Shown: positions 43,871 through 55,163, numbered from the stretch's first letter. The stretch: 64,000 nucleotides of DNA from Synaphobranchus kaupii (GCA_029718625.1 CM056381.1:55112157-55176156), one strand, 5' to 3'. Translations and numbers: made by a program. Notes: generated from the letters alone by a model not told the origin.

Positions 43871-44512
43871 AAATTAAAACAAGAAATAAATGAATCTGTC
43901 AGTAGGGGAAAAACATCATTGAGTCGCAACTGGATGTCATTCAAGATTTAACAGCTGCGTTCTTAAGTGCCAATATTCCACTGGAAAAAGTGCACAATCC
44001 CAAATTAAGTAGATTTTTTTAAACAAGCTCGTATTATGTTGAAATTTTATGACGCCTTCAAATTCACCCTAACAGTTGGCCCAAAATTATTGTAATCACA
44101 AACTTCTGACACTTTATGAGTCACTTTCTTAATATCTCCCAATTGACTAGCCCTTAATCCCTAAATATTAAAAACTCTGGGTTCAAAATGACCCCACAAA
44201 CACCTTTGTATAAAAACAGCATTATGTTTACTCAGTGTTTAGTACTTAATCCCACCAAATTAGGAAAAGTCATACAAGATGAAAACAATAATGTTAACTG
44301 GTTTTTAAGAGATTTAAAACACTGAATGGGGTCAAATTGACCCAAAACATAATAGGATAATAAAGCGGATAATGCGCGATACTGCTTAATAATGCGGTAG
44401 CGTCCCCCCTGGTTTTGGTTGCAATTTACATGTTAAAACCCAAATTTTGGCCATCAATACCTCCGCCGTTTTAGGTTTTAGCACCTATTACCAAGCCACT
44501 TGTTTTATTTTA
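43871..44512. other. No feature supported
   Basis: AT-rich. A pair of GGTCAAATTGACCC-like words (44175-44190 and 44330-44345) hints at an old MITE but ends could not be set. Confidence 0.3.
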
Positions 44513-45082
44513 GGTCGACAGAAAAAGGTCAAAGTCCAGCAAAACAGAGCAATACAGGCAGGGCAGATACGTGGTCAGTTCCAGGCAGGGGTTCCAGCAA
44601 ACAGGGCAATGTAGAATGAGCAAAAGCGAAGTCCAGGAACAGGCGGGGAATCCTTCAGAGAAGGGGAACAAGAGGGCGAAGGGCAGGAGCAGGGCTAGGA
44701 TGCGGAAGGGCAGGAGGACTGGAGCAGGGCTGGACTGGAACAGGCAAGACAGGAACAGGCAGGACAGGAACTGGAGGGGTAACACAGGACTGGAAACAGG
44801 AACAAGGAGCAGGCAGGAATCAAACACTGGAAAGACTGAGACAAGCACGAATGCAGGGCAAAAGACGATCTGGCACAGAACAAAGAAACAGGGGAGACTG
44901 TATGCCAGATCAATGACGAGACAATGAGGAACAGGTGAGATGAACCACAGGAGGAAACAATTCAGGTGTGGGAAAGCGGAGACACAGAATGGGGAAAACA
45001 CGGAACGGACTACCAATAAGGAAAATACATATAAACAGAAAAAACAGAAATAGACTAAAACGTGAAGGCACGGGACGTGACA
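44513..45082 (-). repeat. LTR-like segment, probably truncated gypsy LTR
   Basis: On the minus strand it starts TGTCACGTCCCGTGCC and continues as C/T-rich LTR-like sequence with repeated CTGTTCCTGTC words. This style resembles the LTR at 54589. The other end has no clear CA boundary. The long minus-strand frame over it is a by-product of low-complexity CCTG repeats. Confidence 0.4.
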
Positions 45083-45737
45083 ACTTGGCAGATCTGATCT
45101 CAGTAATATCTTGCCATAAGACAAATATGGGAAAGATGTTCAGCCGTTTTCATATAGTGAAGTACATTAAAAAATTTGCATTAAGATTAAGACTTTTTTT
45201 CCAACACCCTAGCTCAAAATCTACAACTCTAATAAGTAGACAGCAATATTTTGGGCATGACATGGACTAATTATTTTGATGGATCACATTTCTGTTTATG
45301 GTACTGTTTTTAAATAAACTTTTATGATTCTATGATACCAGAAATTAATTGGCCATTGACTTAACATGTTTTGTTATGATTATGTTATATATCTTATGAT
45401 ATTTGTAATAATTCTTTGATCTTATTCTGGTCTATTAGGGTGGTCTCGCGGCACATTGATGGAACTTTCCAGTGGTTTGTATACATTTTCTAGTTTATGT
45501 GTTTATTGAAAGTAATCTTCAGTTATGGTTCTTCAACGTTCAAGTGGATGTGTATAACAATTGTTACCATGATGACATTTTTTAAAGAAATGGACACCTG
45601 CCGGAGAAAAAAACGCTGGGAATTAAGAACAAAAAACTTGTTTTAAGTGAGAAGTTTGGCTTTGTTCAAAAGCTGCAAAAGATGAGCACTACCAAGCCAA
45701 AACTTCAGCTCTCTACACTATCGGGGATTTCCAGGAC
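45083..45737. other. No feature supported
   Basis: AT-rich without frames or repeats I can name. Confidence 0.45.
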
Positions 45738-46433
45738 TGTCAGGTTTAGGTTAGAAAATTGAGAACCAAAACGCGACAGATTAGGATTCAGAAAGCGTAT
45801 CTAAAAATAGACACGCCACAGAAGCGGAATTAAACCGCACCAGGGAAAAAAGGGAAACGGAAAAGCGGGAGCAAAACTTCCCTAGCACAAGGCTAACACA
45901 AAACAACCTCAAACGCAGGCGAAAATCGCTAAAACAGCGAGAAACAAAAAAAAAGAAAGAACCTCACGCACTAATTAATCTGCGTGAATAAGAGGTAGAG
46001 AAAACTGAAAAGAAACGAACAAAATAGCAAGCCTGTAACTACAGCTCAGTAGGCTAAGGAGCTGAACAGAGGATAAACAGGCTGCAGGCAAAAAAAAAAA
46101 GAATAGAGGACGGTAGGACAGAAAACCAGAACATCTAATCCTATCACTAATAGAAATATCTGCATCTCTGTATAAAACCAAACAGAGATGCAGTAGCCAA
46201 CTTCCTATACCTATACCGGCTTCCTAGTCATAAAGCAACGACAATCTAGAAGCAACGGAAAGCGGAAGTAAGCTCTATATATAGCCGACGGAAACCGAAC
46301 ACAGGTGTCGGAGATAATGACCCGGAGAAATCCAAACACCGGGACGGAGGAAGAAAAAATCCAATAGAGCTTCAGACGACGCCAAACGGAAAACAATGGT
46401 AGAAACAAATAGAGACAGCCACTAACCATGACA
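45738..46433 (-). mobile_element. Candidate solo LTR
   Basis: The ends TGTCA...TGACA form a 5-bp inverted repeat. The flanks are AGGAC (45733-45737) and AGTAC (46434-46438), a 4-of-5 duplication. On the minus strand a TATATATAG lies about 155 bp from the start (about 46272), a plausible U3 promoter. No AATAAA was found on that strand, which weakens the call. Confidence 0.45.
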
Positions 46434-46607
46434 AGTACTATATTTTTTATATCTGACTGGTACAGTTATATAGCTATGTTGGCCTACTGTATTTCAAACA
46501 ACATGTACTCATCACTTGGCAGATTGGTTCCAACATTCTCTCAAAGTGCCTAATTCATACTCTCACTTAAAACATAAGTGAGAGTATGCTTAGTGAAATT
46601 TGTTATT

Positions 46608-46641
46608 AATCGACATATACTGTAATCAATCATAGAGCCCA
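46608..46641. repeat. 34-bp repeat, copy 1
   Basis: A 34-bp string starting AATCGACATATACTG and ending CATAGAGCCCA is identical at 53087-53120. The flanks differ. A 12-bp perfect hairpin (arms 46558-46569 and 46575-46586) lies just upstream of this copy only. Confidence 0.8.
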
Positions 46642-47540
46642 TTTTTTATATGTATATAAATTTTTTAATATACATTTTTTCAACAACAGGATAAAAGCAC
46701 ATCATAATAAACAAACATATCACAGAGTATACAAATAAAGTTATTCCAGGATTATGTGTAAATCTTGAAAAACATATTTTAAGATTTTATCCATACAGAG
46801 ACTTCAAACCATATTGGATCAATAATTGGAATTCTATAGGAAATGTCTAATGTTAAGTCCTGATTAAAGGGTAACAGCACGCTGGTTTCACTAGACCCCT
46901 CCCCCTTTTGAAATTAGAAAAATGCCCAAATCTGTGCGTGATAAGGTAATAATATAGGGGCTGAGCTACAGGTATCAAACCATGACCCAGCAATTTTTTT
47001 CACTAGTAACCAAAAGCTCATTTCTACTCTGGACAGCACTCACAGCGGCTGCTTTGTTCCACTCTCTCTCTCTCTCATACACAGAAAAACACGCTAGCTC
47101 CAGCTGCTGCTGTGCCCCAAGTAGCCGAGGCAGAAGCAATGGTGGAGAATGAGAGGATGGGCAATGTTTTGGAGTGGTAGGCGGCGGCACGCATAGCCTC
47201 ATTTAGCAATCACACTAACGTTACCTGCAAGATATCTACAATATTGGTTTCCATTTCAACGGGTGCACATGTGGTCACTGCATTGAACTCTCTCCAAGAG
47301 AGAATGTTTGTTGTAGGGATGTAGCAAAGGTAAACGTGTAGCATGGATATAGTACAACTCCTGGCTCAACTATGCTTTATATATTTATTTTCAATAAAGT
47401 ATATGTATACCCCCCCTAACAATGTTATTTTTTATTATTTATTTATTTATTTTATTTTTATTTTTTTCCTCTTCCCTGCTCTGGGCACCTGCCCGGAGCT
47501 CCAGCCCAAGTTTCCCGAGTTTCCTGCGTCCTTCCCCCGC
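46642..47540. other. No gene supported
   Basis: AT-rich, then mixed. The 46975-47202 minus-strand ORF crosses a CT repeat (about 47062-47078) and shows no motif. Confidence 0.4.
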
Positions 47541-47544
47541 CCCC

Positions 47545-47913
47545 CTCCTGGCCCGGAGCTCCAGCCCAAGACCAGCTAGGCGCCCCCCACCTGCCACTGC
47601 TGATCTCTACATGATGGAGTCATCAGAATAGAATACCTCCCTATGACATAATCAACCCATAGGCCAGTGGAGGATGGGCATCCCCCCAATAGCCGGGTTC
47701 CTCTCGAGATTTCTTCCCATCGGGGAGTTTTTTCTCGCCACAGTATGAGGGTTGTCTCTCCTACTAGAGTTTTTACCTCTGCTATCTGGGGGCTTAGAGC
47801 TGGCATTTCCCATTTCCCCTTTCCTCCCCTTTCTGTTCTGTAAAGTGTCTTTGTGACAGTCATCTGTGAAAAGCGCTATATAAATAAAATTGAATTGAAT
47901 TGAATTTAAATAA
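47545..47913 (+). repeat. LINE/SINE 3' tail ending in GAATT repeats
   Basis: The segment TCCTCTCGAGATTTCTTCCC ... GTGAAAAGCGCTATATAAAT ends in AAATTGAATTGAATTGAATT. This combination of conserved 3' UTR, AGCGCTATATAAATAAA and a short tandem tail is typical of fish LINE 3' ends. No coding part is attached. Confidence 0.65.
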
Positions 47914-48057
47914 ACTAGCTTGCTACTTGCTAAGCTAGACTGAAAAACGAGCTATCAAAAAAACAAGGGACTATCAAGCTAACTATAAAAAATACGAAAA
48001 ATAGGTTACTATAACTTACTAGAATATTCAAAAAAGCTAAACCGTAAGCTAGCTATA

Positions 48058-48973
48058 CAGATGCTTTCCAAAAAATTAGAATATCATGGAAAAGTTTTTT
48101 TTTCTTCCATAATTCCATTCAAAAAGTTAAACTTTCATAGATTATAGATTCATTACACACAAAGTGAAATATTTCTAGCCTTTGTTTCATTTTTCATAAT
48201 TTTGGCTTACAGCTCCAGAAAACCCCCAAAACAGTATTTCAAGAAATTAGAATAGTGTGTCGAAAATCAGCATTTACTTCAGTTATTTCAGAGAATGAAT
48301 GTTTTAGACTGAGTGTCACACTCTAATCATCTAATTTACTCAAAACACCTACAAAGTTTTTCTACAGGTGTGTCGTTAAATTGGACAGGTATCTCAGTTT
48401 GGTTCAGTATGGGGAAGACTGCAGACTTGACAATTGGCCAGAAGACCATCATTGACACCCTCCAGAAGATGGGTAAGCCACAAAAGGTCATCGCTAAGGA
48501 GGCTGGCTGTTCACAGAGTGCAGTGTCCAAGCATATCAATAGAAAGTTTAGTGGAAGGGAAAAATGTGGCAGGAGAAGGTGCACAAGCAAAAGAGATGAC
48601 CGTAGGCTTCAGCGGATTGTCAAGCAAAGACGATTCCAAAATTTGGCGGAGATGCAGAGGGAGTGGACTGAGGCTGGAGTCAGTGCTTCAAAAACCACCA
48701 CGTACAGAGTGTGACACTCAGTCTAAAACATTCATTCTCTGAAATAACTGAAGTAAATGCTGATTTTCGACACACTATTCTAATTTCTTGAAATACTGTT
48801 TTGGGGGTTTTCTGGAGCTGTAAGCCAAAATTATGAAAAATGAAACAAATAAAGGCTAGAAATATTTCACTTTGTGTGTAATGAATCTATAATCTATGAA
48901 AGTTTAACTTTTTGAATGGAATTATGGAAAAAAAAACTTTTCCATGATATTCTAATATTTTGGAAAGGATCTG
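48058..48973 (+). mobile_element. Tc1-type deletion derivative with ~270-bp terminal repeats
   Basis: Outer ends CAGATGCTTTCCAAAA and the complement of TTTTGGAAAGGATCTG, with TA at 48056-48057 and 48974-48975. The left arm to about 48330 and the right arm from about 48703 are near-perfect inverted copies. Between them is only the N-terminal part of a Tc1-type transposase gene. It is a non-autonomous element of 916 bp. Confidence 0.92.
48409..48714 (+). CDS. Transposase DNA-binding domain only (101 codons)
   Basis: ATG 48409 begins MGKTADLTIGQKTII. The paired-like helix-turn-helix region includes KVIAKEAGCSQSAVSKHIN, followed by a basic stretch (GREKCGRRRC) and the second helix-turn-helix part (RFQNLAEMQREWTEAGVSAS). 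The frame ends at a TGA supplied by the right terminal repeat directly after TTTYRV. The whole DDE catalytic domain is deleted, yet the remaining frame has no stop or frameshift. Such a protein could bind element ends without cutting; expression is not shown. No promoter beyond the terminal repeat is evident. Confidence 0.8.
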   Translation: MGKTADLTIGQKTIIDTLQKMGKPQKVIAKEAGCSQSAVSKHINRKFSGREKCGRRRCTSKRDDRRLQRIVKQRRFQNLAEMQREWTEAGVSASKTTTYRV

Positions 48974-48975
48974 TA

Positions 48976-49333
48976 TATCGCTCGCTCGCTCTCTCCTATC
49001 TCCTCTCCGTCACACAGATCAACCACAGAACTATATAGAAAACGGTGAGATCTACCGCTGAGATTCGCTCCAAAACTTCAGGGCGTAGCTGTACAGGTTT
49101 CGTCACCGGGGGGAATAGGTCAGCTGGATGAAGTTTCTGGCCAATGACAGACTGGACGTGCAGTTCCTAACGGTTTACCACTAGAGACACTTTTGAGCCA
49201 GATCCTTTGGTTTTATGCTGTTTTGCCCTGACTGCAGTAAAATGTCAAGATTTGGACCAGGATCAATCAGTAACACTTGTTATCAGTAACACCAAATGTA
49301 TCAGTTCTCATTTAAAATAAGTGGTTTTAGTGC
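48976..49333. other. No feature supported
   Basis: Between the Tc1-type element and the Penelope-like remnant; no frame or repeat recognised. Confidence 0.4.
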
Positions 49334-49337
49334 TTTA

Positions 49338-49609
49338 TTACCCTTTAAGGCATTTTGGGGAGAGAGTCTGAAGGGTATAAATGTAGAAGCTTTCCTTTTG
49401 AAGGAAAATATTTTTTATGTCACCCCCTCTTCTTAGGACCCTAACATGCTCAATGCAGTATCTCAAAGAAGACACTGAATACTGTGCCTCGTTAAAATGC
49501 ACTGCCACTGGGCTATGTTGGTCTTGTGTACCGATGGAACTTCCAATGTTCAGCAATCCTGGTTTTAGTGGTCTCTGTGTACAAACATAAGCAAAGCCAC
49601 AAGGACATT
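49338..49609 (-). pseudogene. Penelope-like element: GIY-YIG endonuclease region, downstream part
   Basis: The minus strand reads KCPCGFAYV, the start of a GIY-YIG-type domain in vertebrate Penelope-like proteins, then IGTQDQHSPVAVHFNEAQYS, and ends after FYIYTLQTLSPKCLKG with a stop. The Gly expected after the Tyr-Val is replaced by Cys. Its upstream half is at 52783-53087, beyond an inserted piggyBac-like element. Confidence 0.75.
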
Positions 49610-50543
49610 TTAACCTCTTAATGCCAAACGCCCCCTAGCGGTCACGCCGGCGTGACGGAAATTATTACATTATACATTTCATTAATTTAATAATATATAA
49701 TAAACTGCTCACCTCAATATTTTGATTAAATATCCTTAAGATATATCCATTCCTTCTGGGAAAGTGGTTTTTAAGCCCAAAACGTCGGGATAAAACTTCG
49801 TAAATAACGTTGGAAACTCGGACCTAATTCTCAAACATATATTGCAGCTTGATGTCACACCATAAACAATGTGCTGGTAAACTGTTCTGCTTAATTGTAT
49901 TTCACAAAACTTTGGTTTGAAAAATCATTATACCTTTAGGCTTCAAGAAAAAATACTTTAAAACTTTCATACGGCTGTACATTATTTTTTTCCAATTTTA
50001 AACCGACTTGTGCTTTTTTGCACTTGATTACGACTCGTTCGGCTGTGTTCACTTTGGCGTTGTGAAACTCAGCCAGTTTCTGGAGTACCAATCCCATGGC
50101 TTAGTATATGTTAGCCAGAGTAGTTTTGAACATGCTTGCAGAGATTTATGCAAAACCGTCGTCAATTGGGTGTATTTCTTTGACTGATAGCACAATAGGC
50201 CTATCTGAAGTGGGAAAAACCGTCTTCCACCCGCCTCCACTCTGAGTATTATTTGCTTTCCATTGGGTTTTAAAACTGTCTGTCAAATATTCCAGCGAAA
50301 AGCCAAGACTCTTATCTTTCACAGGAGCCCTCAATCAACACAAAGCAGTCGTAAAAAAAGGAAATCGAGCCGTGCGTATGAGGAAGTGGCGATCCACGCG
50401 TAATTATCGAACCAAAATGGCGCAGTGTTTTTACCTTGTAGCGTAGCTCGCTACATTCCGTTTAGCAAAGCACAATTAATTAGGTAAGGCCCGCAGTTAC
50501 ATTTTTTACTTTAGAGTATTTTTGATACAGTTTTTGTGTAGTT

Positions 50544-50687
50544 ATGTCGAGATTTTTGAGGCGTTTATCCGTGCACCAAGTGCTAGACGAACTGGATAAG
50601 CCAGAAGATGTTTTTGCCGAGGGAGACTCATCCTGTCTCAGTGACGCTGAATCCACTGATGACCGAGATGATGTTGCTGACATGTAA
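50544..50687 (+). CDS. Possible first exon of a piggyBac transposase
   Basis: ATG 50544 opens MSRFLRRLSVHQVLDELD, followed by a Ser/Asp/Glu-rich acidic run, the usual character of piggyBac N-termini. The frame meets GTAAGTT at 50684, a good donor, three bases before a TAA. No matching downstream exon with catalytic Asp residues was found, so the gene is partial or lost. Confidence 0.4.
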   Translation: MSRFLRRLSVHQVLDELDKPEDVFAEGDSSCLSDAESTDDRDDVADM

Positions 50688-51299
50688 GTTGTTTTATCAT
50701 ACTAACAGTGTTATGCTATAAACGCATTGAATTTCGCCATGGCAGGTAACGTCGTTAGGGCTGGTGGTATTACCGATTTTTCGATATACCAGTGTGAATT
50801 CATGCAATGCCATGCGGGTTCGTAATTACATTGTCAACTGTATTTTATTGTTTTTCATACAATTAATATTACAAATTGCACATTCCAACGGTATGATAAA
50901 TAATTTATGAAGTAAACTTAGGGTGTATTGTCTGTGTTGACAAACTCGCACGTGTTACGTGGCGTTGCCAACAACACAGATGTTTGGTGTAAGCATCGAA
51001 GGAAATTTAGCTGCAATGCGTGAATCCCTGTGTTTCTTCTGTGAAGCTAACTAACCTTATATACTTATGCATAAAATCGGTCCCTCTCAGCTAAATTAAT
51101 ATAGATAGTATTGCCTTTACAGTGGCAAGCTAGCAAGCATCCCTGTGTTTTCCTGTCTGTTTATTATAGTTTATACGAGTATTAGGAATGGAAGTGTGGT
51201 GTTGCTGATTTGCCCACAGCTTACTGTGAACTACAGTCGACGTTCATTGCTAGGGATAGCTGCTACATTATGCGAAGGATGTGCTTTGCCTTGTCTGTT

Positions 51300-51391
51300 C
51301 TGTAGTGATCTTGATGTCTCTGTGCGCACTTACTGTACGTCGCTTTGGATAAAAGCGTCTGCTAAATAAATGTAATGTAATGTAATGCAAG
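51300..51391 (+). repeat. L2-type LINE/SINE 3' tail with TGTAA repeats
   Basis: GTCGCTTTGGATAAAAGCGT then CTGCTAAATAAATGTAATG and further TGTAA units. This is the conserved 3' end shared by fish L2-group LINEs and their SINEs. The upstream limit is unclear. It is inserted in the piggyBac-like element. Confidence 0.75.
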
Positions 51392-52778
51392 CAAAATTAC
51401 AGGTAACAAGCAGCTAGCTATCTATTTGTGTCTGAGATGAGCTACTAAAACGATTTTTTTGAGTGTGAAATGGCTTCTGGAAGTGTTTAGTAAAGTCATT
51501 GTTCCACCTGAGTAAATTGTTCTGTATGCAGTACAGAAGGCTGTGCAGGTAAACAAAATGGTAATTTATGCATGGTATGAGGGAGAGAACATGATAACAT
51601 GAGGGAGTACTTGTTGATTATTATTATTGTTGATTGTTGTTGTATAAGGGGGACTAATGGGTATATCAACATGGTGGACAATTCCATGGACAGGGTTAGT
51701 GGGATTTGTAATGATGCAGATTGCTCTCCTGAGGGAATGTGTAGTCTAAATGGCTTCTGTATGAATGGTTAAATAATCTCTCCTCAACCTCCACCCCCAT
51801 GTTTTGATCCTTTACCTTTTTTTGTTTTTAGTTCATTTTTTTTAGCTTTTTGGACCCTGCCATTTTGTACTTTCTTTGTGTAAATACGGTAACTTCAGCA
51901 ATTAGAGGCAAGGATCTTTTTATTTGTTACAGCAGGGGTGTTTTTTATAGTTATATGTTTGTCATGTATAAAGTTTTGCCTCCTAAAACCCAACCCCAAC
52001 GTCCCTGTCATAGGAGGTGGCAACAGAATAAAGGACAGGACTGGCAAGCATTCATGTGTAGGGAAGTTTCATACTATTCCCATTATTCATTTGAAAACCT
52101 GTTTGCACATTCCTGGACTCATTTCTGGCTAATGGGGCTCTGGTGAAATACACAAGATTCACTGTGCTGCTACATGGGTTTTGACAGCTTTTTGTAACCT
52201 TGGGTAGTTAGTTGTGTAATATGCAGAACACCAAGAACACGTCTAAAAATGAACTTTTATTGCCAATATTGACAAATTATCTCATTTTATTGTAAAAACC
52301 TAAAAAATAAATCATATTGAGACCTTTCTGGAACATTGCCATTTTTGGCACATTTGGCACCATTTGGCACCATTTGGATAACGAAAAAGGTTCACCTGAA
52401 AAAAACCCTGTAAAATTTGAATGGTTTGAGATATTGACACCAGATTGTTACCAGAGGTAGGCAGCATATTGATGAATCAGATACAGGAGTCATTTCCTTG
52501 ATTGCATTTGTAGCTCCCCAGGTAAAAATTCTTAAACTTGAATGTAGGTACCCGTTTTTTAGTTTTTTTATATTTTCTGTACATAAATTGTTGTAGTTAA
52601 GTATCAAAAACTGGATTTCTATGAGTTCTCACTACTTAGTCGTAATACTGCAGGTGTCTGCTTTAATAAAAGCCATGAACCATATTTGTACCATTTATAG
52701 TTTTTGAGATAACCACCTTTGTTTGTCACTAGTGAAAACAGGCAAAATTTGGCCTATTTTGCCCTCGGTAGGAAGAGG
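51392..52778. other. Right interior of the piggyBac-like element
   Basis: AT-rich. Frames at 51850-52146 show no recognisable domain. Confidence 0.35.
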
Positions 52779-52782
52779 TTAA

Positions 52783-53087
52783 CAGATAAATAACATTTTT
52801 GGTTGTACATGAGATGGTTCCCTTTATTTATGTTGTCTTGCCTGTTATTGGGTGGGTGTAGTTGGTACATCCAGTTGTGAAATTACATTGTGCACACAAC
52901 CCACACCAATAATTGCCAGGAGGCATATTATCCAGAAAATAGTTTTTCTTCACAGGCAGTAAGTGAGCTTCAACCAACATTTGTCTCAGGTTAGAGGGAT
53001 GTAAGTAGGAGGCCTTTCAATGCCGCTTTTTAGGAATTATTCTTTTGCTATTACAATGCGCTCCATGCTGAACTGGTTTAATCCTGA
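52783..53087 (-). pseudogene. Penelope-like element, part upstream of the GIY-YIG core
   Basis: The minus strand reads RQMLVEAHLLPVKKNYFLDN, then a Cys-rich segment (CGLCAQCNFTTGC) and SCTTKNVIYL, which runs into the other half once the insert is removed. A TAA interrupts it near 52842. The RT domain is absent. Confidence 0.75.
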
Positions 53088-53120
53088 ATCGACATATACT
53101 GTAATCAATCATAGAGCCCA
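53087..53120. repeat. 34-bp repeat, copy 2
   Basis: Identical to 46608-46641; lies at the edge between the Penelope-like and L1 remnants. Confidence 0.8.
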
Positions 53121-53199
53121 ACTCCCCTTGGTTGATAATTGAAAAAAATATTGTAGCACTCATCCTTCTCAATGCTGGCATCAGATAGAAAAAAGAAAT

Positions 53200-54031
53200 T
53201 AAGTGGAAAGATAAGTTTCATACGAGTACTCCAATTTTTCATAATTCAGTCTTTAATGCAGGGAAACAACAGCTCTCATCCACAAGTTGGGCCAGAGCAG
53301 GTATACGCATTTTAGGTGATGTTATCGATCATCATGGTTTTAAAACATTTCAAAATCTGATGGAAGAATTTAGTATTCCAAAGTATTCTTATATTTTCAA
53401 ATAAGATCAGCAATTACAGCTAAATGCAACCAGTTGAATATGCTTTCGCAGGAGTGAAAAAAATATCAAAAAGATGTTAAAAGTAAAAAATCATAACACT
53501 GGTCTGAATCAGTCCTTTATAATCTTTTGCAAGCAGAGACAGACTCTTTGAGTATAGTTACGGTATGGAACCAGAACCTGAAAGAATTTAAGCTGCCAAG
53601 AAGATATTCTACAAAACTGAGCAACAGCCCAAATTGTATGTTATGTCCACAAAATAGAATAGGTACTTATCTACACATGATGTGGGACTGTCCTACAGTC
53701 CATAGATTTTGGGAACAGATAATAGAATATACCTCTAAGCTAACCAATTCTAAAATTACATGTTTACCACATACAACACTTTTAAATGATTCCACTCTCG
53801 TTATCTAGTAATCAAAAAAGAGTGTAGTTGTATAGCAGCAAAAAAGATTATAGCAATAAGGTGAAAACCTCATATATTATCAATGAAACACAACAAATAT
53901 TTAATAATATACTTATAAGTGAATTGGTAATTATCAGACTAAATAATGCAGCACAGGATATTGCTGAGACCTGTAGGAAAATAATAGAATTATACAAGAT
54001 ATATCAGAATAACTGGGTTAAATGTAATAGG
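53200..54031 (+). pseudogene. L1-type ORF2 C-terminal fragment
   Basis: Readable pieces: SWARAGIRILGDVIDHHGFK, then RRYSTKLSNSPNCMLCPQNR with the Cys/His tail TYLHMMWDCPTVHRFW, then QDIAETCRKIIELYKIYQNN. This is the end of an L1/Tx1-like ORF2, distinct from the copy at 38186. It is 5' truncated, with several stops and frameshifts. Confidence 0.8.
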
Positions 54032-54035
54032 TAAA

Positions 54036-54588
54036 AGATGTCAGTGATAAATATTACACTCTGATTATGTAAGAAATATGAACTAGAACTAGAATGTACG
54101 AACTAGATATGTTTATGTATGTGCATGTGTATGTAAATTATGTATATGTACTGTATGTCTGTATGTATATGTATATGTGTGTATGTATATATTTCCGTGT
54201 ATTTTTTGTATATAAACATGGATATAGGCTATATTATGTGTATGTATGTACATGGATAGTTTTGCTTGGGTTTTATTTTATTCTATTTCATTTTATTCTA
54301 TTTTATGTAGTTTTTATGTATTTATTTATTATTATTATTATTATTTATTAATTTTTTTATGGATAAGGGAGATTCAGAGATAGGACAGGATGGAGCACAG
54401 TTCTCACAAGCCTATAGTGGGAGAGGGAGGGATGGAAGGAGGGAAGCATTTGTGAATAGGGAGAACGGTATAAAGGAAGGAGGGTAAAAAGAAGAAAGAA
54501 ATAAAAAGAGATAGTCCAAAGTTGCCAGACAGGTAGGACGCTGTTTTACGTGAAAAACAGGCAGATTTGGAAAGAATTAAGGGGACTC
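54036..54588. other. AT-rich LINE 3' region and purine-rich spacer
   Basis: TATG/TGTA-rich sequence to about 54260 and a TTA repeat near 54325 probably form the L1 fragment's 3' UTR. 54410-54512 is GGGA-rich. No gene. Confidence 0.45.
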
Positions 54589-55146
54589 TGTAACATCCGC
54601 CATTTCCCTCCAGTCCACCTCCCTTTCGTTTCCTTCGTTTTCTCATTCCTTATGTTTATGTCGCGTTTTTCAGTTTACCCTGTTCATCTCGTTTCTGTGT
54701 TTGTTGCAGGCTGGGCGTAGTCCCCGTTTAAGTTTCTTGTTTTCGCCCCTTATTAGTCAGCCTATCACTCTCCCTCTCGCACACATTCCTCACTCCCTTT
54801 CATTATTCAATCAGCCTTCTCACCTGTTCCCCGCTCTATTTAAGTTTCCCTGTTTCGCAGCCTCTTCGCCAGTTTGTTTTCTCAGCTCCGTTTTGAGAAT
54901 TCTCCCAGCCAATCTGTTTGTTTCTCTGCTTGCCATGACCTGTTTGTTTTGTTTCCTTGTTCCAGCCTGCCCAGCCTGCCTCCTGTTTTGCCTGCTACAG
55001 CCCTGTTTCCTCACCTCCCCCGTTTCCCTGTTTTCTTGCTTGCTATCTACCTTGCCTTGCCTAATTAATACACTCCCTGGTGGAGTTTTCATTGAGTCTG
55101 TCTCAGAATCTTGCGTTTGGGTCCAGTCCAATACTCAGCCATAACA
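54589..55146 (+). repeat. Left LTR of the 54589-62217 gypsy
   Basis: 558 bp, TGTAACATCC...CCATAACA. Its C/T-rich sequence is repeated from about 60636. A TATTTAAG (about 54837) may be the promoter. Confidence 0.8.
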
Positions 55147-55163
55147 GGACGAACTGGCCAGCT

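Larger units (their letters stand above)
49614..52778. mobile_element. piggyBac-like element inserted in a Penelope-like element
   Basis: TTAA at 49610-49613 and 52779-52782 flanks ends CCTCTTAATGCCA and, complemented, CCTCTTCCTACCG (9-10 of 13 match). One TTAA left after removal puts the two Penelope-like halves in one frame. A perfect 14-bp palindrome (49642-49655) lies in the left subterminal region. The interior has one transposase-like first exon and a LINE/SINE tail; the catalytic DDD region was not found. Confidence 0.75.

Noticed and set aside
44510..45124. 204-codon hydrophobic minus-strand ORF
   Set aside because: Low-complexity CCTG/CTGT LTR-like sequence gives Leu/Pro/Phe-rich frames; no domain and the boundaries do not fit a gene.
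54701..55144. 147-codon ORF in the gypsy LTR
   Set aside because: Lies wholly in the LTR and is C/T-rich; the real gag starts after it.
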